A stretch of DNA of 64,000 nucleotides from Laspinema sp. D2d (GCF_025370755.1 NZ_JAMXFC010000008.1:62001-126000); one strand, 5' to 3'. Positions 1 to 9,287 are shown, numbered from the stretch's first letter. Translations and numbers: made by a program. The notes: generated by a model from the letters alone, not told the origin.

Positions 1-1493
1 GCGATCAGTCGTTGAATTAAGTTTAAAGAGGCCCCATCTGCCCATTGTAAATCATCAATAAATAAAGCTAAAGGATGTTCCGGTTGTGTAAAGACTTTAA
101 TAAAATTTTGAAAGACTAAATTAAAGCGATTTTGGGACTCATTGGGACCGAGAGTGGGAACCGGAAGTTGTTTGCCAATAATTAATTCAATTTCCGGAAT
201 GACTTCTACAATGACTTGACCATTAACCCCTAACGCAGTTAAGAGTTTCTTCTGCCATTGTTTAAGTTCAGATTCACTTTCCGTTAATAGCTGTTTGATT
301 AACTGCTGTAGCGATCGCACCAAAGCACTATAGGGAATATTCCGCTGGTATTGGTCAAATTTACCCGAAATAAAATAGCCCCGATGAGCCGTGATTGGTT
401 TGTAGAGTTCTTGTACTAAAGCTGATTTGCCAATCCCGGAATATCCAGCAATCAGCATTAATTGACTTTGCCTCCTTGCCCGTTCAAATGCAGAAATTAA
501 GCGTTCAATTTCTACCTCTCTGCCATAGAGTTTTTGCGGCAGTTGAAACTTATCCGAAATATCTTGTTGTGCAATAGGGAAGGGAGAAATTTGACCAGTT
601 TTCTGGAGTTGCTGTAAACAAAGTTCTAAATCTGCTTTTAATCCGTAAGCACTTTGATAGCGTTCCTCCCCGGTTTTTGCCATCAGTTTTAAGATGATGT
701 CAGATAGAACTGGCGGAATCAGACAATCCGGTAAAGTCTTGGGGATTCCGTCTATATCAGTTTCCAAACGCTTTCCTTCTGCATTTAACTTTTCAACCTG
801 AAGATGAGGGGGAATTGGCTGTTTGGCAATATGACAATGGATTAATTCTAAAGGGTCGGTACTTTCAAAGGGTAATCGGTGGGTCAGTAGTTCATAAAAA
901 GTCACCCCCAAGGCATAAAAGTCACTGCGATAATCCACACAGCGATTCATTCTGCCTGTTTGTTCCGGAGATAAATAGGCCAAAGTTCCTTCCAAACCAC
1001 TAGGATTTTGTAGGGGGGTATTTTGCCGGTTTAATTGGGTAGAAATTCCAAAATCAATGATTTTAATCTGCCCCGTAGTCGGGTTAAAAACAATATTACC
1101 CGGGTTAATATCTTTATGAATAATATTGGCAGCGTGAATCTGGGCCAGGGCCTCGGTTGTTTCAATGGCAATTTGCAGAAATTCAGCTAAAGTAAATTGG
1201 CGATGCTGCATCCAATAGCTTAAAGATTCCCCCCCAAAATCCTCGATAAACATGACGAGGCGATTCTGATATTTTTGCAAGTCATAGACTTGCACCACTC
1301 CCGGTACATTGAGAGATTTAGTAATTTCATATTCCGTGCGATAGCGAATGAGTTCTTGAGGAGTGGGATAATTTTCTTTCAGAAATTTGAGGATAATAGA
1401 TTGATTATCTTCCTCACGAATCCCTCGATACAAGAGAGAATTAGAACTTTCATAGATTTGCACTTTAACCGCAACACCAGGAAGAGTCAGCAT
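1..1493 (-). CDS. Hybrid Ser/Thr protein kinase with AAA-type ATPase domain (partial, runs off left edge)
   Basis: The minus strand reads open from an ATG at 1493 (an in-frame TAG lies just upstream at 1515-1517) to the window edge, giving 497 codons. The N-terminal ~265 residues are a protein kinase: a divergent nucleotide-binding lobe with the lysine in IILKFLKE, a catalytic loop HKDINPGNIVF (HxD with the usual R replaced by K), the DFG in IIDFGIST, and an SPEQTGR activation-segment end. After a linker comes an AAA/NACHT-like ATPase with Walker A GYSGIGKSALV and Walker B LALFIDDLQWAD. In cyanobacteria this order is typical of very large signalling proteins that continue into GAF and histidine-kinase domains; that part would lie left of the window. 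The substrate cannot be inferred. The family is confident, the full architecture is not visible. Confidence 0.87.
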   Translation of the reverse strand, partial: MLTLPGVAVKVQIYESSNSLLYRGIREEDNQSIILKFLKENYPTPQELIRYRTEYEITKSLNVPGVVQVYDLQKYQNRLVMFIEDFGGESLSYWMQHRQFTLAEFLQIAIETTEALAQIHAANIIHKDINPGNIVFNPTTGQIKIIDFGISTQLNRQNTPLQNPSGLEGTLAYLSPEQTGRMNRCVDYRSDFYALGVTFYELLTHRLPFESTDPLELIHCHIAKQPIPPHLQVEKLNAEGKRLETDIDGIPKTLPDCLIPPVLSDIILKLMAKTGEERYQSAYGLKADLELCLQQLQKTGQISPFPIAQQDISDKFQLPQKLYGREVEIERLISAFERARRQSQLMLIAGYSGIGKSALVQELYKPITAHRGYFISGKFDQYQRNIPYSALVRSLQQLIKQLLTESESELKQWQKKLLTALGVNGQVIVEVIPEIELIIGKQLPVPTLGPNESQNRFNLVFQNFIKVFTQPEHPLALFIDDLQWADGASLNLIQRLI

Positions 1494-2321
1494 AGTTACA
1501 TTATCGCTAGAAAGCTATGAAATTTGAGGGAATTCCGGGGCGATCGCCACTCAAACCCGCTCAACATTCGCACCCCCAATGGGGCTAAAATCGGCAAACG
1601 TACAATTCTGAACCGACTATCCCCGATCCGTACAGTAGGTCCTACCCAAAAATGTCGTTAAATATCAGTCTTTAGATAGATGCAGCTTAATCTATTAGTT
1701 TATCTAAATCAACCGCCCAAATGAGGGTAGGGTCACCCCTTACCCTTTCTGTAAGGGAGAAGGGATTGAGATACTGACGCCACTCAGAAGGGAAACATCA
1801 ACCCGGGGGAACCCTAAAATAAAGGACCCTCATGAACCCCAAAGGAATAGATAGTTTGAGTTTAATTTTGTCGCCCATCTGAACGAAAGCAAGTGCTTTC
1901 TAGGATAGCTTATCTGTTCTCAGAATTTTGAGGCGATCGCCCCTAAAATTGGGGGTACTCATCCCCATTTCCCCGCCACGGATTCTCTCAGGGTTGGGCT
2001 TGCGGAGTCCCCTTTTCAAAACAGGACCCAATTAATTCGACTCCTTTAGGGATTAAGCTTCCGTTGAGCGCGATCGCTATAAATCTGCACCACGCGATCG
2101 CCAGGATTTTGCTTCAGACAGTCCCCAAACAACTGTAACGCCTCCAAAAACTTCCCGGCTCCATCGAAAGATAAGACTTTCGTAAATCGCTATAAAGTCG
2201 CTACTTTCGCACTTTTATTTGACTCACATAACCGTGGGCTTTTTATAATCATTTCACCCTTTTGGTAGAGGGAAATTAAAAACCAAAAGGGATTGATTTA
2301 TAGCGTAACCAGTTGCCCAAT
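1494..2321. other. Intergenic, ~0.8 kb, no intact gene
   Basis: This stretch separates the kinase start from the lipA stop. It holds several HIP1 sites, short GC-rich inverted repeats such as the pair around 1727-1772, and one likely gene remnant at 2046-2189 (listed separately). No intact reading frame with a plausible start and ribosome binding site was seen. Confidence 0.6.
2046..2189 (-). pseudogene. Possible C-terminal remnant of a cyclase/TPR-type protein
   Basis: Between an in-frame TAG (2190-2192) and a TAA (2046-2048) the minus strand encodes 47 residues without a start codon. They include FLEALQLFGDCLKQNPGDR followed by VVQIYSDRAQ. Phrases of the type F..AL.LF..CL...P.D..VQIY..R are common at the extreme C-terminus of cyanobacterial adenylate/guanylate cyclases and similar TPR-ended proteins (recalled from family knowledge, not searched). 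No upstream domains are found, so this would be a decayed tail. Chance openness is possible at this length. Confidence 0.35.
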
Positions 2322-3254
2322 TTACTCCGCTTCCCCCGCATGATAGGAACTGCGAACTAGAGGACCCGATCGCACATGAGAAAAACCCATTTCTCGGGCG
2401 ACTGTCCCTAACTGATCAAACTCCTCCGGTGTCCAATATTTCTGCACCGGCAAATGTTCTAAAGAGGGCCGCATATACTGTCCCAACGTCAGGCGATCGC
2501 AATCTACCGCCCTCAACTCTTCCATTGCCTCAATTACCTCATCCTGGGTTTCTCCATGTCCCAACATCAAACCCGACTTCGTAGGAATCGTTGAATCCAG
2601 TTCCTTGACTATCCTTAACACTGCCAAAGAGCGATCCAACTTTGCTCCTCGACGCACCCGCCCTTGTAACCGTCGGACGGTCTCAATATTATGGTTGTAA
2701 CAAGCCGGTTTGGCGGCCACAACTGTGGCAATTCTCTCCCGTTGTAAGCGCTCCAACTCTGTCCCTTGTCCCCCCCAGAAATCGGCGGTGAGAACTTCTA
2801 TCTGAGTCTCCGGAGTGCGATCGCGAATTTCGTTCATCGTTGCCACAAACCATCCCGCACCGCCATCGGCTAAATCATCTCGCGCCACCGAAGTCAGCAC
2901 CACATACCGCAAACCCAACAACTGTACCGCCTCCGCCACCTTTTGCGGTTCCTGGGGGTCCAACGGCATCGGCGCATGACCCTTATCCACCTGACAGAAG
3001 CCACAAGAGCGAGTACAAGTGGGACCCATTAACAAAAACGTAGCCGTCTGATTGCTATAACATTCCCCCCGATTGGGACAACGGCCCTCTTCACAAATCG
3101 TATGGATCTGCCGTTGCTTGATAATCCGTTGCACCTGGGACAACTCACTCGCCTTGCCAATGCCGCGACGTCGCAACCAGTCCGGCATCGCCTCTATTTC
3201 ATTGCGGAACGGGGTTGCAGCCGTCGGATTCGTGGGGTTGGGTTGAGCAGACAT
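2322..3254 (-). CDS. lipA: Lipoyl synthase
   Basis: A 310-residue radical-SAM enzyme that inserts two sulfurs into protein-bound octanoyl groups to make the lipoyl cofactor of 2-oxoacid dehydrogenases and the glycine cleavage system. Both LipA clusters are visible: the auxiliary Fe-S ligands C54, C59 and C65 in [12 protein letters not shown] and the radical-SAM triad C80-x3-C84-x2-C87 in CTRSCGFC. The C-terminus carries the family ending [13 protein letters not shown] with the serine that ligates the auxiliary cluster. Length is normal. The ATG at 3254 is the only good start upstream of the conserved N-terminal DWLRRR region. It appears monocistronic, divergent from the response regulator gene. 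Cyanobacteria often carry more than one lipA, so which paralogue this is cannot be told. Confidence 0.97.
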   Translation of the reverse strand: MSAQPNPTNPTAATPFRNEIEAMPDWLRRRGIGKASELSQVQRIIKQRQIHTICEEGRCPNRGECYSNQTATFLLMGPTCTRSCGFCQVDKGHAPMPLDPQEPQKVAEAVQLLGLRYVVLTSVARDDLADGGAGWFVATMNEIRDRTPETQIEVLTADFWGGQGTELERLQRERIATVVAAKPACYNHNIETVRRLQGRVRRGAKLDRSLAVLRIVKELDSTIPTKSGLMLGHGETQDEVIEAMEELRAVDCDRLTLGQYMRPSLEHLPVQKYWTPEEFDQLGTVAREMGFSHVRSGPLVRSSYHAGEAE

Positions 3255-3607
3255 GGCGTTAAAAGGGTGAAGGGGGTAAAAACTGCTTCATTCCAGCCGG
3301 GGACTGAAGCGGAGCGAACCTATTCTACTCTAAGCCTTTGCGCCTTGATCTGTAACCCCAGACACGCTCCAGGGCGGGAATTGCCATCATGATGAGGTTA
3401 GCATAGACCTGGTTCGTGCAAAAAGAACCAAGAGGGAGATCAACCCGGTCCCAAAGCCCAATACAATCAAGAAAGCTGTCATTTTTGGGATCTGCCTGGA
3501 CCACCGTCTAGTTTTGGCGGGGGTGCATCAGCATCCTAGGGGCAGGCATAATGAAAAAACTCTCTTGTTAGAATTACAGCTTTCACTCACCCCCAGAGGA
3601 GTCAGTC
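3255..3607. promoter_or_regulatory. Divergent intergenic region between lipA and a response regulator gene
   Basis: About 350 bases lie between two divergent start codons, so promoters for both genes must be here. A TAGAAT at 3569-3574 is a possible -10 box for the response regulator, 34 bases before its GTG, without a convincing -35. An AGAGGA at about 3595-3600 serves as its ribosome binding site. No other structure was recognised. Confidence 0.35.
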
Positions 3608-4156
3608 GTGGCAAGTCACAAGATCCTAGTTATCGATGATAGTGCAGTGATCCGGCGCATGGTCAGAGATATGCTGCCTGCCGGTAACTTTGAAGTATTA
3701 GAAGCAAAAGACGGCGAACAAGGACTCAAACAGATCCGCGAAGAACGCCCTAACCTGATTATGTTGGATTTCCTATTGCCAAAGGTCAGCGGTTGGGAGG
3801 TGTTCCAGCAGTTGGAGAAAATCTCTAAAACTGAAGGAAAGATGACTCCACTCGTTTTGATGTCAGGACGGAAGGAGGAAGTCGCCGAAAAAATTGCCGA
3901 ACCGTTCAATTATTTTGAATTTATTGAGAAGCCGTTCGAGAAGAAATCTCTAATTGAAGCGATTAAAACCTCGATGGCGAAGGCCAAAAAATGGCAACCG
4001 GAAGGGGCCCCCGTACCTCAACCCAGCAGTGGTGGAGACAGTGCGGCAGAAATTCAGGCACTCAAGCAACAAATGGCTAAGATGCAAGCTGAAATTAATG
4101 CGTTAAAGAAACAAATGACTCAAGTGGTGACCCTGATCAAAACCAAGTTGAAGTAG
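3608..4156 (+). CDS. Response regulator with C-terminal coiled coil
   Basis: 182 residues starting at a GTG preceded by AGAGGA. Residues 4-125 form a CheY-like receiver: acidic pair D10-D11 in VIDDSAVIRR, phosphoacceptor D54 in IMLDFLLPK, switch Ser 87 in LMSGR, and K109 in FIEKPFEKK. After a Pro/Ser/Gly-rich linker (about 133-145) a heptad-like helix from 147 to the end (QALKQQMAKMQAEINALKKQ) predicts a short coiled coil instead of a DNA-binding output domain. It therefore probably acts by dimerising or by binding a partner rather than by binding DNA. No sensor kinase lies next to it. Domain assignment is firm; the pathway is unknown. Confidence 0.92.
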   Translation: MASHKILVIDDSAVIRRMVRDMLPAGNFEVLEAKDGEQGLKQIREERPNLIMLDFLLPKVSGWEVFQQLEKISKTEGKMTPLVLMSGRKEEVAEKIAEPFNYFEFIEKPFEKKSLIEAIKTSMAKAKKWQPEGAPVPQPSSGGDSAAEIQALKQQMAKMQAEINALKKQMTQVVTLIKTKLK

Positions 4157-4388
4157 TCCCTAAGCTCAGGGATGGTGTTAATAAACTCAGTTCAATCCCA
4201 TCGTCTCGTTTCTGTCTGACCTGACGGGGAATTGGCGTGGGTTGAAGGGGGATTGAATGCTCCCAGGACCTCTGTGGAGAGATTTGCTCAGGCGATCGCT
4301 CTTTTTTGGTGCGATCGTCAAGATTGCCGATCTCGTCCCTGTGGTCCAGAATTCTGATGTCTGAACTTTTAACAGAGAGTTGACCGAA

Positions 4389-5423
4389 ATGGCTATTGAG
4401 TCCCACTTTGCCGATCGCCTCCGGGAAGGAGCAAGACGCTCCCTAGAGTTGATAGACCGCTTTTCAACAGCGCGGGTCCTCGTGATTGGCGATTTGACCC
4501 TGGATGAATTTCTCACGGGTCAGGTGGAGCGTATTTCCCGAGAAGCGCCTGTTTTAATTCTGCGCCATGAAAGCACCCGCCAAGTCCCCGGAGGGGGAGC
4601 GAATGCGGTTTACAATCTGGCAAAAATGGGAGCTAAGGTTAAAGTCGCCGGTTTAATCGGCCAAGATGAACAAGGAAAGGCCCTCTGCCGCATTTTTGAA
4701 GCAGCAGGAATCGATACTGGGGGGATTTTCCTTGATGGCGATCGACCTACAGTCACCAAAACCCGGATTTCGGGCCATGCGCGTCAGTCGGTGACTCAGC
4801 AGGTGGTTCGGGTCGATCGCAAATCCGATGAGTTACCCAGCATAGACTTACAGCAACAACTCGCCGACTACATCCGCGCTCAACTCCCTACGGTGGATGC
4901 GGTTGTTTGTTCCGACTATGGCGATGGCGTCCTGACTCCCCTGGTGATTGAGGCAGCATTAGGACATGAACTGACGGTGGTGGATGCTCAAACCGCCCTC
5001 CATCGCTATGCCGGTGCCACAATCTTTACCCCCAATGTCCCAGAAGCCGAACAAGCGGTGGGATACGCCATTACTACACCTCCATCCGTCACCCAAGCGT
5101 CACGGGACCTGCTGACCCTCACCCAGGCGCAACAAATGCTAATTACCCGAGGGGATGAAGGAATGACGTTATGCGATCGCGCCGGAATGGAACATCACAT
5201 CCCCCCGTTCAATCGCACGGACGTGTTTGACGTCACAGGTGCTGGAGATACGGTAGTTTCAGCACTCACCCTCGGACTCTGTGCCGGGGGTTCCTACTGG
5301 GAGGCAGCAGTTCTCGGCAATTTGGCCGCCAGCATTGTGGTCCGCCAATTCGGCACCGCCACCACCACTCAAGGGGAAATGAAGGAGGCGTTAGCCTTAT
5401 TGTTGAGTGAGGAGACGGTTTAA
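4389..5423 (+). CDS. rfaE1: PfkB-family sugar kinase, D-glycero-D-manno-heptose-7-phosphate kinase-like
   Basis: A PfkB-family kinase of 344 residues resembling the kinase half of HldE/RfaE, which phosphorylates heptose 7-phosphate at C1 on the way to ADP-heptose for LPS inner core. The N-terminal signature is VLVIGDLTLDEFLTG, followed by the substrate/GG motif VPGGGANAVYNLAKMG and the C-terminal ATP/anion-hole motif DVTGAGDT (281-288) with the catalytic Asp. The nucleotidyltransferase half of HldE is absent, so the adenylylation step would need a separate gene. A TTG at 4380 could add three residues, but the ATG at 4389 sits about nine bases after AGAGAG and is preferred. Substrate specificity within PfkB is inferred by similarity. 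Confidence 0.85.
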   Translation: MAIESHFADRLREGARRSLELIDRFSTARVLVIGDLTLDEFLTGQVERISREAPVLILRHESTRQVPGGGANAVYNLAKMGAKVKVAGLIGQDEQGKALCRIFEAAGIDTGGIFLDGDRPTVTKTRISGHARQSVTQQVVRVDRKSDELPSIDLQQQLADYIRAQLPTVDAVVCSDYGDGVLTPLVIEAALGHELTVVDAQTALHRYAGATIFTPNVPEAEQAVGYAITTPPSVTQASRDLLTLTQAQQMLITRGDEGMTLCDRAGMEHHIPPFNRTDVFDVTGAGDTVVSALTLGLCAGGSYWEAAVLGNLAASIVVRQFGTATTTQGEMKEALALLLSEETV

Positions 5424-5424
5424 G

Positions 5425-5491
5425 GGAGATGGGGGGATGGGGGAGATGGGGAGGATGGGGGAGATGGGGAGGCTGGGGGAGATGGGGGAGA
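5425..5491. repeat. G-rich minisatellite (GGGGAGATGGGGAGGATG-type units)
   Basis: Directly after the kinase stop codon the + strand is an array of GGGGGAGATG and GGGGAGGATG units, 9-12 bases each and imperfect. It is purine-only apart from the T residues and one C. Its complement appears again in inverted orientation at 5641-5727. Reading frames across it are low-complexity artefacts. Confidence 0.85.
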
Positions 5492-5640
5492 TAAGTGCTG
5501 GTGATTTGGCTAATGCCAAGTCACGGGTTCAGAAGGAGGCGATCGCGCCAGTCCCCAAACAGATGCTTAATCCGCTCAGAGTAAGTGCCATAGCGGATGC
5601 CATGACACGAGAGCAATGACTGAAGTTGTTACCACAAATA

Positions 5641-5727
5641 ATCTCCCCCATCTCCCCCATCCTCCCCATCTCCCCCATCCTCCCCATCCTCCCCATCCTC
5701 CCCATCCTCCCCATCTCCCCCTCTCCC
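5641..5727. repeat. C-rich minisatellite, inverted copy of the 5425-5491 array
   Basis: The + strand consists of CCCCCATCTC and CCCCATCCTC units, the reverse complement of the array at 5425-5491. The two arrays face each other across about 150 bases. They could pair into a very large hairpin in single-stranded DNA or in a read-through transcript of the upstream kinase gene. Confidence 0.85.
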
Positions 5728-6291
5728 AAGATAAGCACAACCAATCAGAGAACAGGGGAAAGCTCAGAATTTTGGGCCAATCCGTCCGATGCTGGGTTAG
5801 AAATGTAAAAATATTATTATTTTATTAGAGCTTCCCCGTTACCCAAGACTGCACTCCGGCTCGCCGGATCGTCTTCATAAGGGGATCGCCTACCATGAAT
5901 GGGTTTTCACCTATACAGCCCTTCCCGATTTACCGGGATTTTTAAAGGCGCAGGGATGCGATCGCTCTCCCCTTTAACCGCATAAGGCTAACGGTTGGGA
6001 GAGTTTCTATCGGTGAAATAGTAGCTTTTTCAATGCAATTCGGTACAATAAAAGTGAAAAGCAGTTCGTGATTCAGGTCACAAACATGGTTTTAGCAATA
6101 TGGAGATTCACAGTCCCCTGACCGGCGCAATCCGTCTGGGAATCGCCCATGAAACAATCCATAGGGCCTCTTTCAGCCCAAAAAGATTCCAACCGACTCA
6201 AGGTAAAGGGTGTAACCTGACCGTTCAGGTATTCTACAGGGTCTTGCTTAACCAACTGATGTATTTTTTCTAAAGCTGCGGGGTTTTTTCT
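5728..6291. other. Intergenic region with unidentified structured block
   Basis: Between the C-rich array and the RsbW-like gene. Bases 5828-5977 are dense in short inverted repeats (CTCCGGCTCGCCGGA near 5850, CCCGATTTACCGGG near 5927). They also happen to be open on the + strand without a start codon, giving a peptide with AYHEWVFTYTALPDLPGF that I do not recognise. A possible short minus-strand gene at 6073-6255 is listed separately. Confidence 0.4.
6073..6255 (-). CDS. Possible small protein, unrecognised
   Basis: A 60-residue frame beginning at a TTG. The frame is open 14-15 residues further upstream (NPAALEKIHQL) without an ATG, ending at a TGA. The composition is protein-like (TPFTLSRLESFWAERGP) with a Cys pair, but there is no obvious ribosome binding site and no family I recognise. 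It ends up back to back with the RsbW-like gene, leaving little promoter room. It may be a remnant or a chance frame. Confidence 0.25.
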   Translation of the reverse strand: MVKQDPVEYLNGQVTPFTLSRLESFWAERGPMDCFMGDSQTDCAGQGTVNLHIAKTMFVT

Positions 6292-6741
6292 GTGATTGCT
6301 ATTTCACCTCGTCCAATAGAGCGTAGCTGGAACACCATTAGCTTTGCTTCCACGCTCTATTTGTGTCCAATCCTGGATCTGCTATTGGTTGATATTCCGC
6401 GCCAATGGCAGGCCGAAATCCGTCTCGGACTTCAGGAAGCATTAGTCAACGCTGCCAAGCATGGAAACAATTTAGATCCCCGAAAAACCGTGGTGGTTCG
6501 ATTTAGTGGGATGGCCGATGAATACTGGTGGGCGATCGCGGATCAAGGAAAAGGTTTTGCCTGTGCTTGCCCTTGTCATGTCGATCCCGAGGAACATTTG
6601 CCTCATGATGAAGGAGAATGCGGCAGAGGGCTTTTTATTCTACACCAAATTTTTGATCAAGTCAATTGGGACGATAATAACCGAGAACTGAAATTATGTA
6701 AACAATTTAATCAGTCCTCCCGATTACCTAAACTGCGATAA
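6292..6741 (+). CDS. Anti-sigma regulatory factor, RsbW-like ATP-binding protein
   Basis: 149 residues starting at GTG 6292. It carries a GHKL/HATPase_c_2 fold: N box EALVNAAKHGNN with E49, N53 and H57, G1 box ADQGKGF (83-89), and G2 box GECGRGLFIL (108-117). This compact form without sensor or dimerisation domains is that of RsbW/SpoIIAB-type serine kinases, which bind a sigma factor or phosphorylate an STAS antagonist. A Cys-rich loop between G1 and G2 (CACPCHVD) is unusual and could bind metal. No STAS protein or PP2C phosphatase is adjacent. A group 3 sigma factor is encoded at 58.7 kb, but no link is shown. The fold is firm, the partner unknown. Confidence 0.85.
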   Translation: MIAISPRPIERSWNTISFASTLYLCPILDLLLVDIPRQWQAEIRLGLQEALVNAAKHGNNLDPRKTVVVRFSGMADEYWWAIADQGKGFACACPCHVDPEEHLPHDEGECGRGLFILHQIFDQVNWDDNNRELKLCKQFNQSSRLPKLR

Positions 6742-6842
6742 GCGATCGCCCAGGGTACGGAATTCCAGAATCAAGGGTCGATTCTTCTTGAGGCTAGACC
6801 CAAACGGGGAAAAAATGCTCCCGTGAGGTCCTTCTGGATGGA

Positions 6843-7172
6843 CTATTGCTCAGAGGATTTAGAAGACCGATCGCCATGAGTTGGGCAGGGGGGAGCACTA
6901 ATTGAGCGATCAATCCACCCCACAGCTTGGTGTAGTCGTAACAAAGCTTCTTCGGGGTTCTCCTTGAGCAAAAACACTAAAGCAGCAGCAGCCTGTTCTT
7001 GGGCGCGAACCGCTCGGTTAGACTTCAGGCGATGCCAATCTTTTTCGGTTAAAGTCAGGCGTTCTGCGAGGGCCTGAGCGAGTTCTAGGGTACTAAACTC
7101 TTGTAACTTGTCCGAAAGCGGACTCTGCAAACCCATCGTCCGGTTGCCGTGGGTGGGAGTTGGGTTAGCCAT
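6843..7172 (-). CDS. Conserved cyanobacterial protein (DUF6439-like)
   Basis: 109 residues. The core LSDKLQEFSTLELAQALAERL, then TLTEKDWHRLKSNRAVRAQE, QAAAALVFLL and a C-terminal WIDRSISAPPCPTHG match what I recall of a cyanobacteria-restricted small family (DUF6439). It appears all-helical and soluble, with no catalytic motif. The start ATG at 7172 gives a Pro/Thr-rich leader; an internal ATG (residue 13, MGLQSP) is an alternative start. It is transcribed divergently from the 7364 gene. Function unknown. Confidence 0.75.
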   Translation of the reverse strand: MANPTPTHGNRTMGLQSPLSDKLQEFSTLELAQALAERLTLTEKDWHRLKSNRAVRAQEQAAAALVFLLKENPEEALLRLHQAVGWIDRSISAPPCPTHGDRSSKSSEQ

Positions 7173-7363
7173 TGTACAAATCCCCTGAATTCAAGGGGGG
7201 CAAATTTCTTGTGCGCGGTCAGGAATGGGTGAGCGCATCAATCCAGCCCATTTCAGGGGCCAGATGTCTTGAATGGAAAAAGAGTAGAAGTAGCATACCA
7301 TATTTATGGCATCCTGCACGGTGAGCTTGTAAAATTATCTATTTTTATTTCTAACAGTTCCGA

Positions 7364-7819
7364 ATGACATTACCCTCCGACCCATTTGACCCCTCAGACT
7401 CTGAGCGATCGGGCGAACTGCGAAGCGATCGCGGCGTCAATCGTGAGGGTCCCCCCGGACCAGACAGTAATCCCTTGGGAGAAATTGAGCGCCAAGTTGA
7501 AGAAACCGAGCGATCGCTCACCCATCTCAAAGAGCGGATCGCGCAAGTTCAGCGCGATCGCCAGCGCCAACGAGAGCTCCAAAACCGACGAGAGGACATC
7601 TATCAAGAAGTTCGTCAAGCCAAAACCATAAACCCATCGCTGATCCCGGAACTCAAACAAGAGTTAAAACAAATCCAGACTACCCTAGAGGCGATCGAAC
7701 TCAACTTAGAAAGCGAACTCTTCAGTTTTAGCGCCCTCAGAGAACCTTTTTGGCAAGCCCTTCGCTTTGGGGGAATTGGTATTATTATCGGCTGGTTATT
7801 AAGAGCCTGGGCCAGCTAA
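7364..7819 (+). CDS. Tail-anchored coiled-coil protein, unknown function
   Basis: 151 residues. An acidic, Pro-rich N-terminus (1-38) is followed by a long charged helix (about 39-118: IERQVEETERSLTHLKERI and onward) predicted to be coiled coil. The end is one hydrophobic segment (FGGIGIIIGWLLRAWAS) that would anchor it in a membrane with the N-terminus cytoplasmic. It has no enzymatic motif. It sits 76 bases upstream of asnS in the same direction and could be cotranscribed with it. I do not recognise the family. Confidence 0.65.
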   Translation: MTLPSDPFDPSDSERSGELRSDRGVNREGPPGPDSNPLGEIERQVEETERSLTHLKERIAQVQRDRQRQRELQNRREDIYQEVRQAKTINPSLIPELKQELKQIQTTLEAIELNLESELFSFSALREPFWQALRFGGIGIIIGWLLRAWAS

Positions 7820-7895
7820 ACTCATCCTTCGCCACCCTCACGCCCTTTCCTCCGTTAAAATCATTACACTCTCAACCTAAACGCGAAACTCTAAA

Positions 7896-9287
7896 ATGAA
7901 ACAAAGGATAGTTGAAATTTTGCGAACTGGCGAACCCCAAACATCCGTAACTGTTCAGGGGTGGGTCCGCACCAAACGAGAATTAAAAGAATTTACCTTT
8001 GTTGAAGTCAATGATGGTTCCTCCCTGGCGAACCTTCAAATCGTTCTCAACCCCGATTTACCCCAGTACGCCGAAATTCTCAAACAACTCAACACCGGCG
8101 CATCCCTAGAAGTCTCCGGCATTCTCGTCGAGTCTCCTGCCAAAGGACAACGGATCGAGCTCAACGCCTCCGAAGTCAAACTCTATGGCGAATCTGACCC
8201 GGAAACCTACCCCCTCCAGAAAAAGCGCCACTCGTTTGAGTTTTTGCGGACGATCGGACATTTGCGCGGACGGACCAATACTTTTGGGGCCGTCTTTCGC
8301 GTCCGCAACGCTGCCGCAACTGCCATCCACCAATTCTTTCAAGAACGAGGGTTTCTCTGGGTTCATACTCCCATCATGACTGCGAGTGACTGTGAAGGGG
8401 CCGGGGAAATGTTAGCCGTCACCAGTTTAAATCTCCAGGACATTCCCCGGTTAGAAAATAGCAATCAAGTGGACTATGGAAAAGACTTTTTCGGTAAACC
8501 GGCTTATCTAACCGTCAGTGGTCAATTAGAAGCCGAAGTCATGGCAATGGCTTTGAGTGATGTTTATACCTTTGGTCCAACCTTTCGGGCTGAAAATTCC
8601 AACACCTCGCGACACCTCGCTGAGTTTTGGATGGTAGAACCAGAAATGGCCTTTTGTGACCTAACTGGGGACATGGATTTAGCCGAGGCATTCTTAAAAT
8701 ATATCTTTAAGTTTGTGTTGGAAAAATGCCCGGAAGATATGGAATTTTTCAACGATCGCATCGATAAAACGGTGCTGGAAACCGCCCATAATATTATTAA
8801 CAATCAATTTGAGCGAGTGACCTATACCGAAGCCGTTACCCTCTTGAAAAAAGCCGATAAAAAATTTGAGTTTCCCGTAGAGTGGGGACTAGATTTACAA
8901 TCGGAACATGAACGTTATCTGGCGGAAGAGTTATTTAAAAAACCGGCGATCGTTACGGATTATCCTGTAGAAATCAAAGCCTTCTATATGCGGCTGAATG
9001 ATGACAACAAGACCGTAGCCGCAATGGACATCCTCGCCCCCAAAATTGGGGAAATCATCGGCGGTTCCCAACGGGAAGAACGTCTGGATATTCTCCAACA
9101 AAGGTTAGAAAAGCAAGGACTCAGTATTGAGGATTATTGGTGGTATTTAGATTTACGCCGCTACGGGACCGTTCCTCATGCCGGGTTCGGATTAGGATTC
9201 GAGCGTTTAGTCCAATTTATGACCGGCATGAGTAACATCCGAGATGTGATTCCCTTCCCCCGTGCACCCCTGAGCATTGATTTCTAA
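7896..9287 (+). CDS. asnS: Asparaginyl-tRNA synthetase
   Basis: A 463-residue class II aminoacyl-tRNA synthetase that charges tRNA-Asn. Residues about 15-110 form the OB-fold anticodon-binding domain ([20 protein letters not shown]). Class II motif 2 is the stretch [19 protein letters not shown] around residue 226-244, with the catalytic arginine. Motif 3 is [12 protein letters not shown] near the C-terminus, followed by IRDVIPFPR. The asparagine-specific ending distinguishes it from AspRS and LysRS. Length is normal. The ATG at 7896 precedes the conserved N-terminus directly. Confidence 0.97.
   Translation: MKQRIVEILRTGEPQTSVTVQGWVRTKRELKEFTFVEVNDGSSLANLQIVLNPDLPQYAEILKQLNTGASLEVSGILVESPAKGQRIELNASEVKLYGESDPETYPLQKKRHSFEFLRTIGHLRGRTNTFGAVFRVRNAAATAIHQFFQERGFLWVHTPIMTASDCEGAGEMLAVTSLNLQDIPRLENSNQVDYGKDFFGKPAYLTVSGQLEAEVMAMALSDVYTFGPTFRAENSNTSRHLAEFWMVEPEMAFCDLTGDMDLAEAFLKYIFKFVLEKCPEDMEFFNDRIDKTVLETAHNIINNQFERVTYTEAVTLLKKADKKFEFPVEWGLDLQSEHERYLAEELFKKPAIVTDYPVEIKAFYMRLNDDNKTVAAMDILAPKIGEIIGGSQREERLDILQQRLEKQGLSIEDYWWYLDLRRYGTVPHAGFGLGFERLVQFMTGMSNIRDVIPFPRAPLSIDF

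Noticed and set aside
5407-5828. Several overlapping open frames on both strands rich in GEMGRM or HPPHPP/ILPIL repeats
   Set aside because: They are translations of the purine/pyrimidine minisatellites in different frames; no start signals and no independent coding character.
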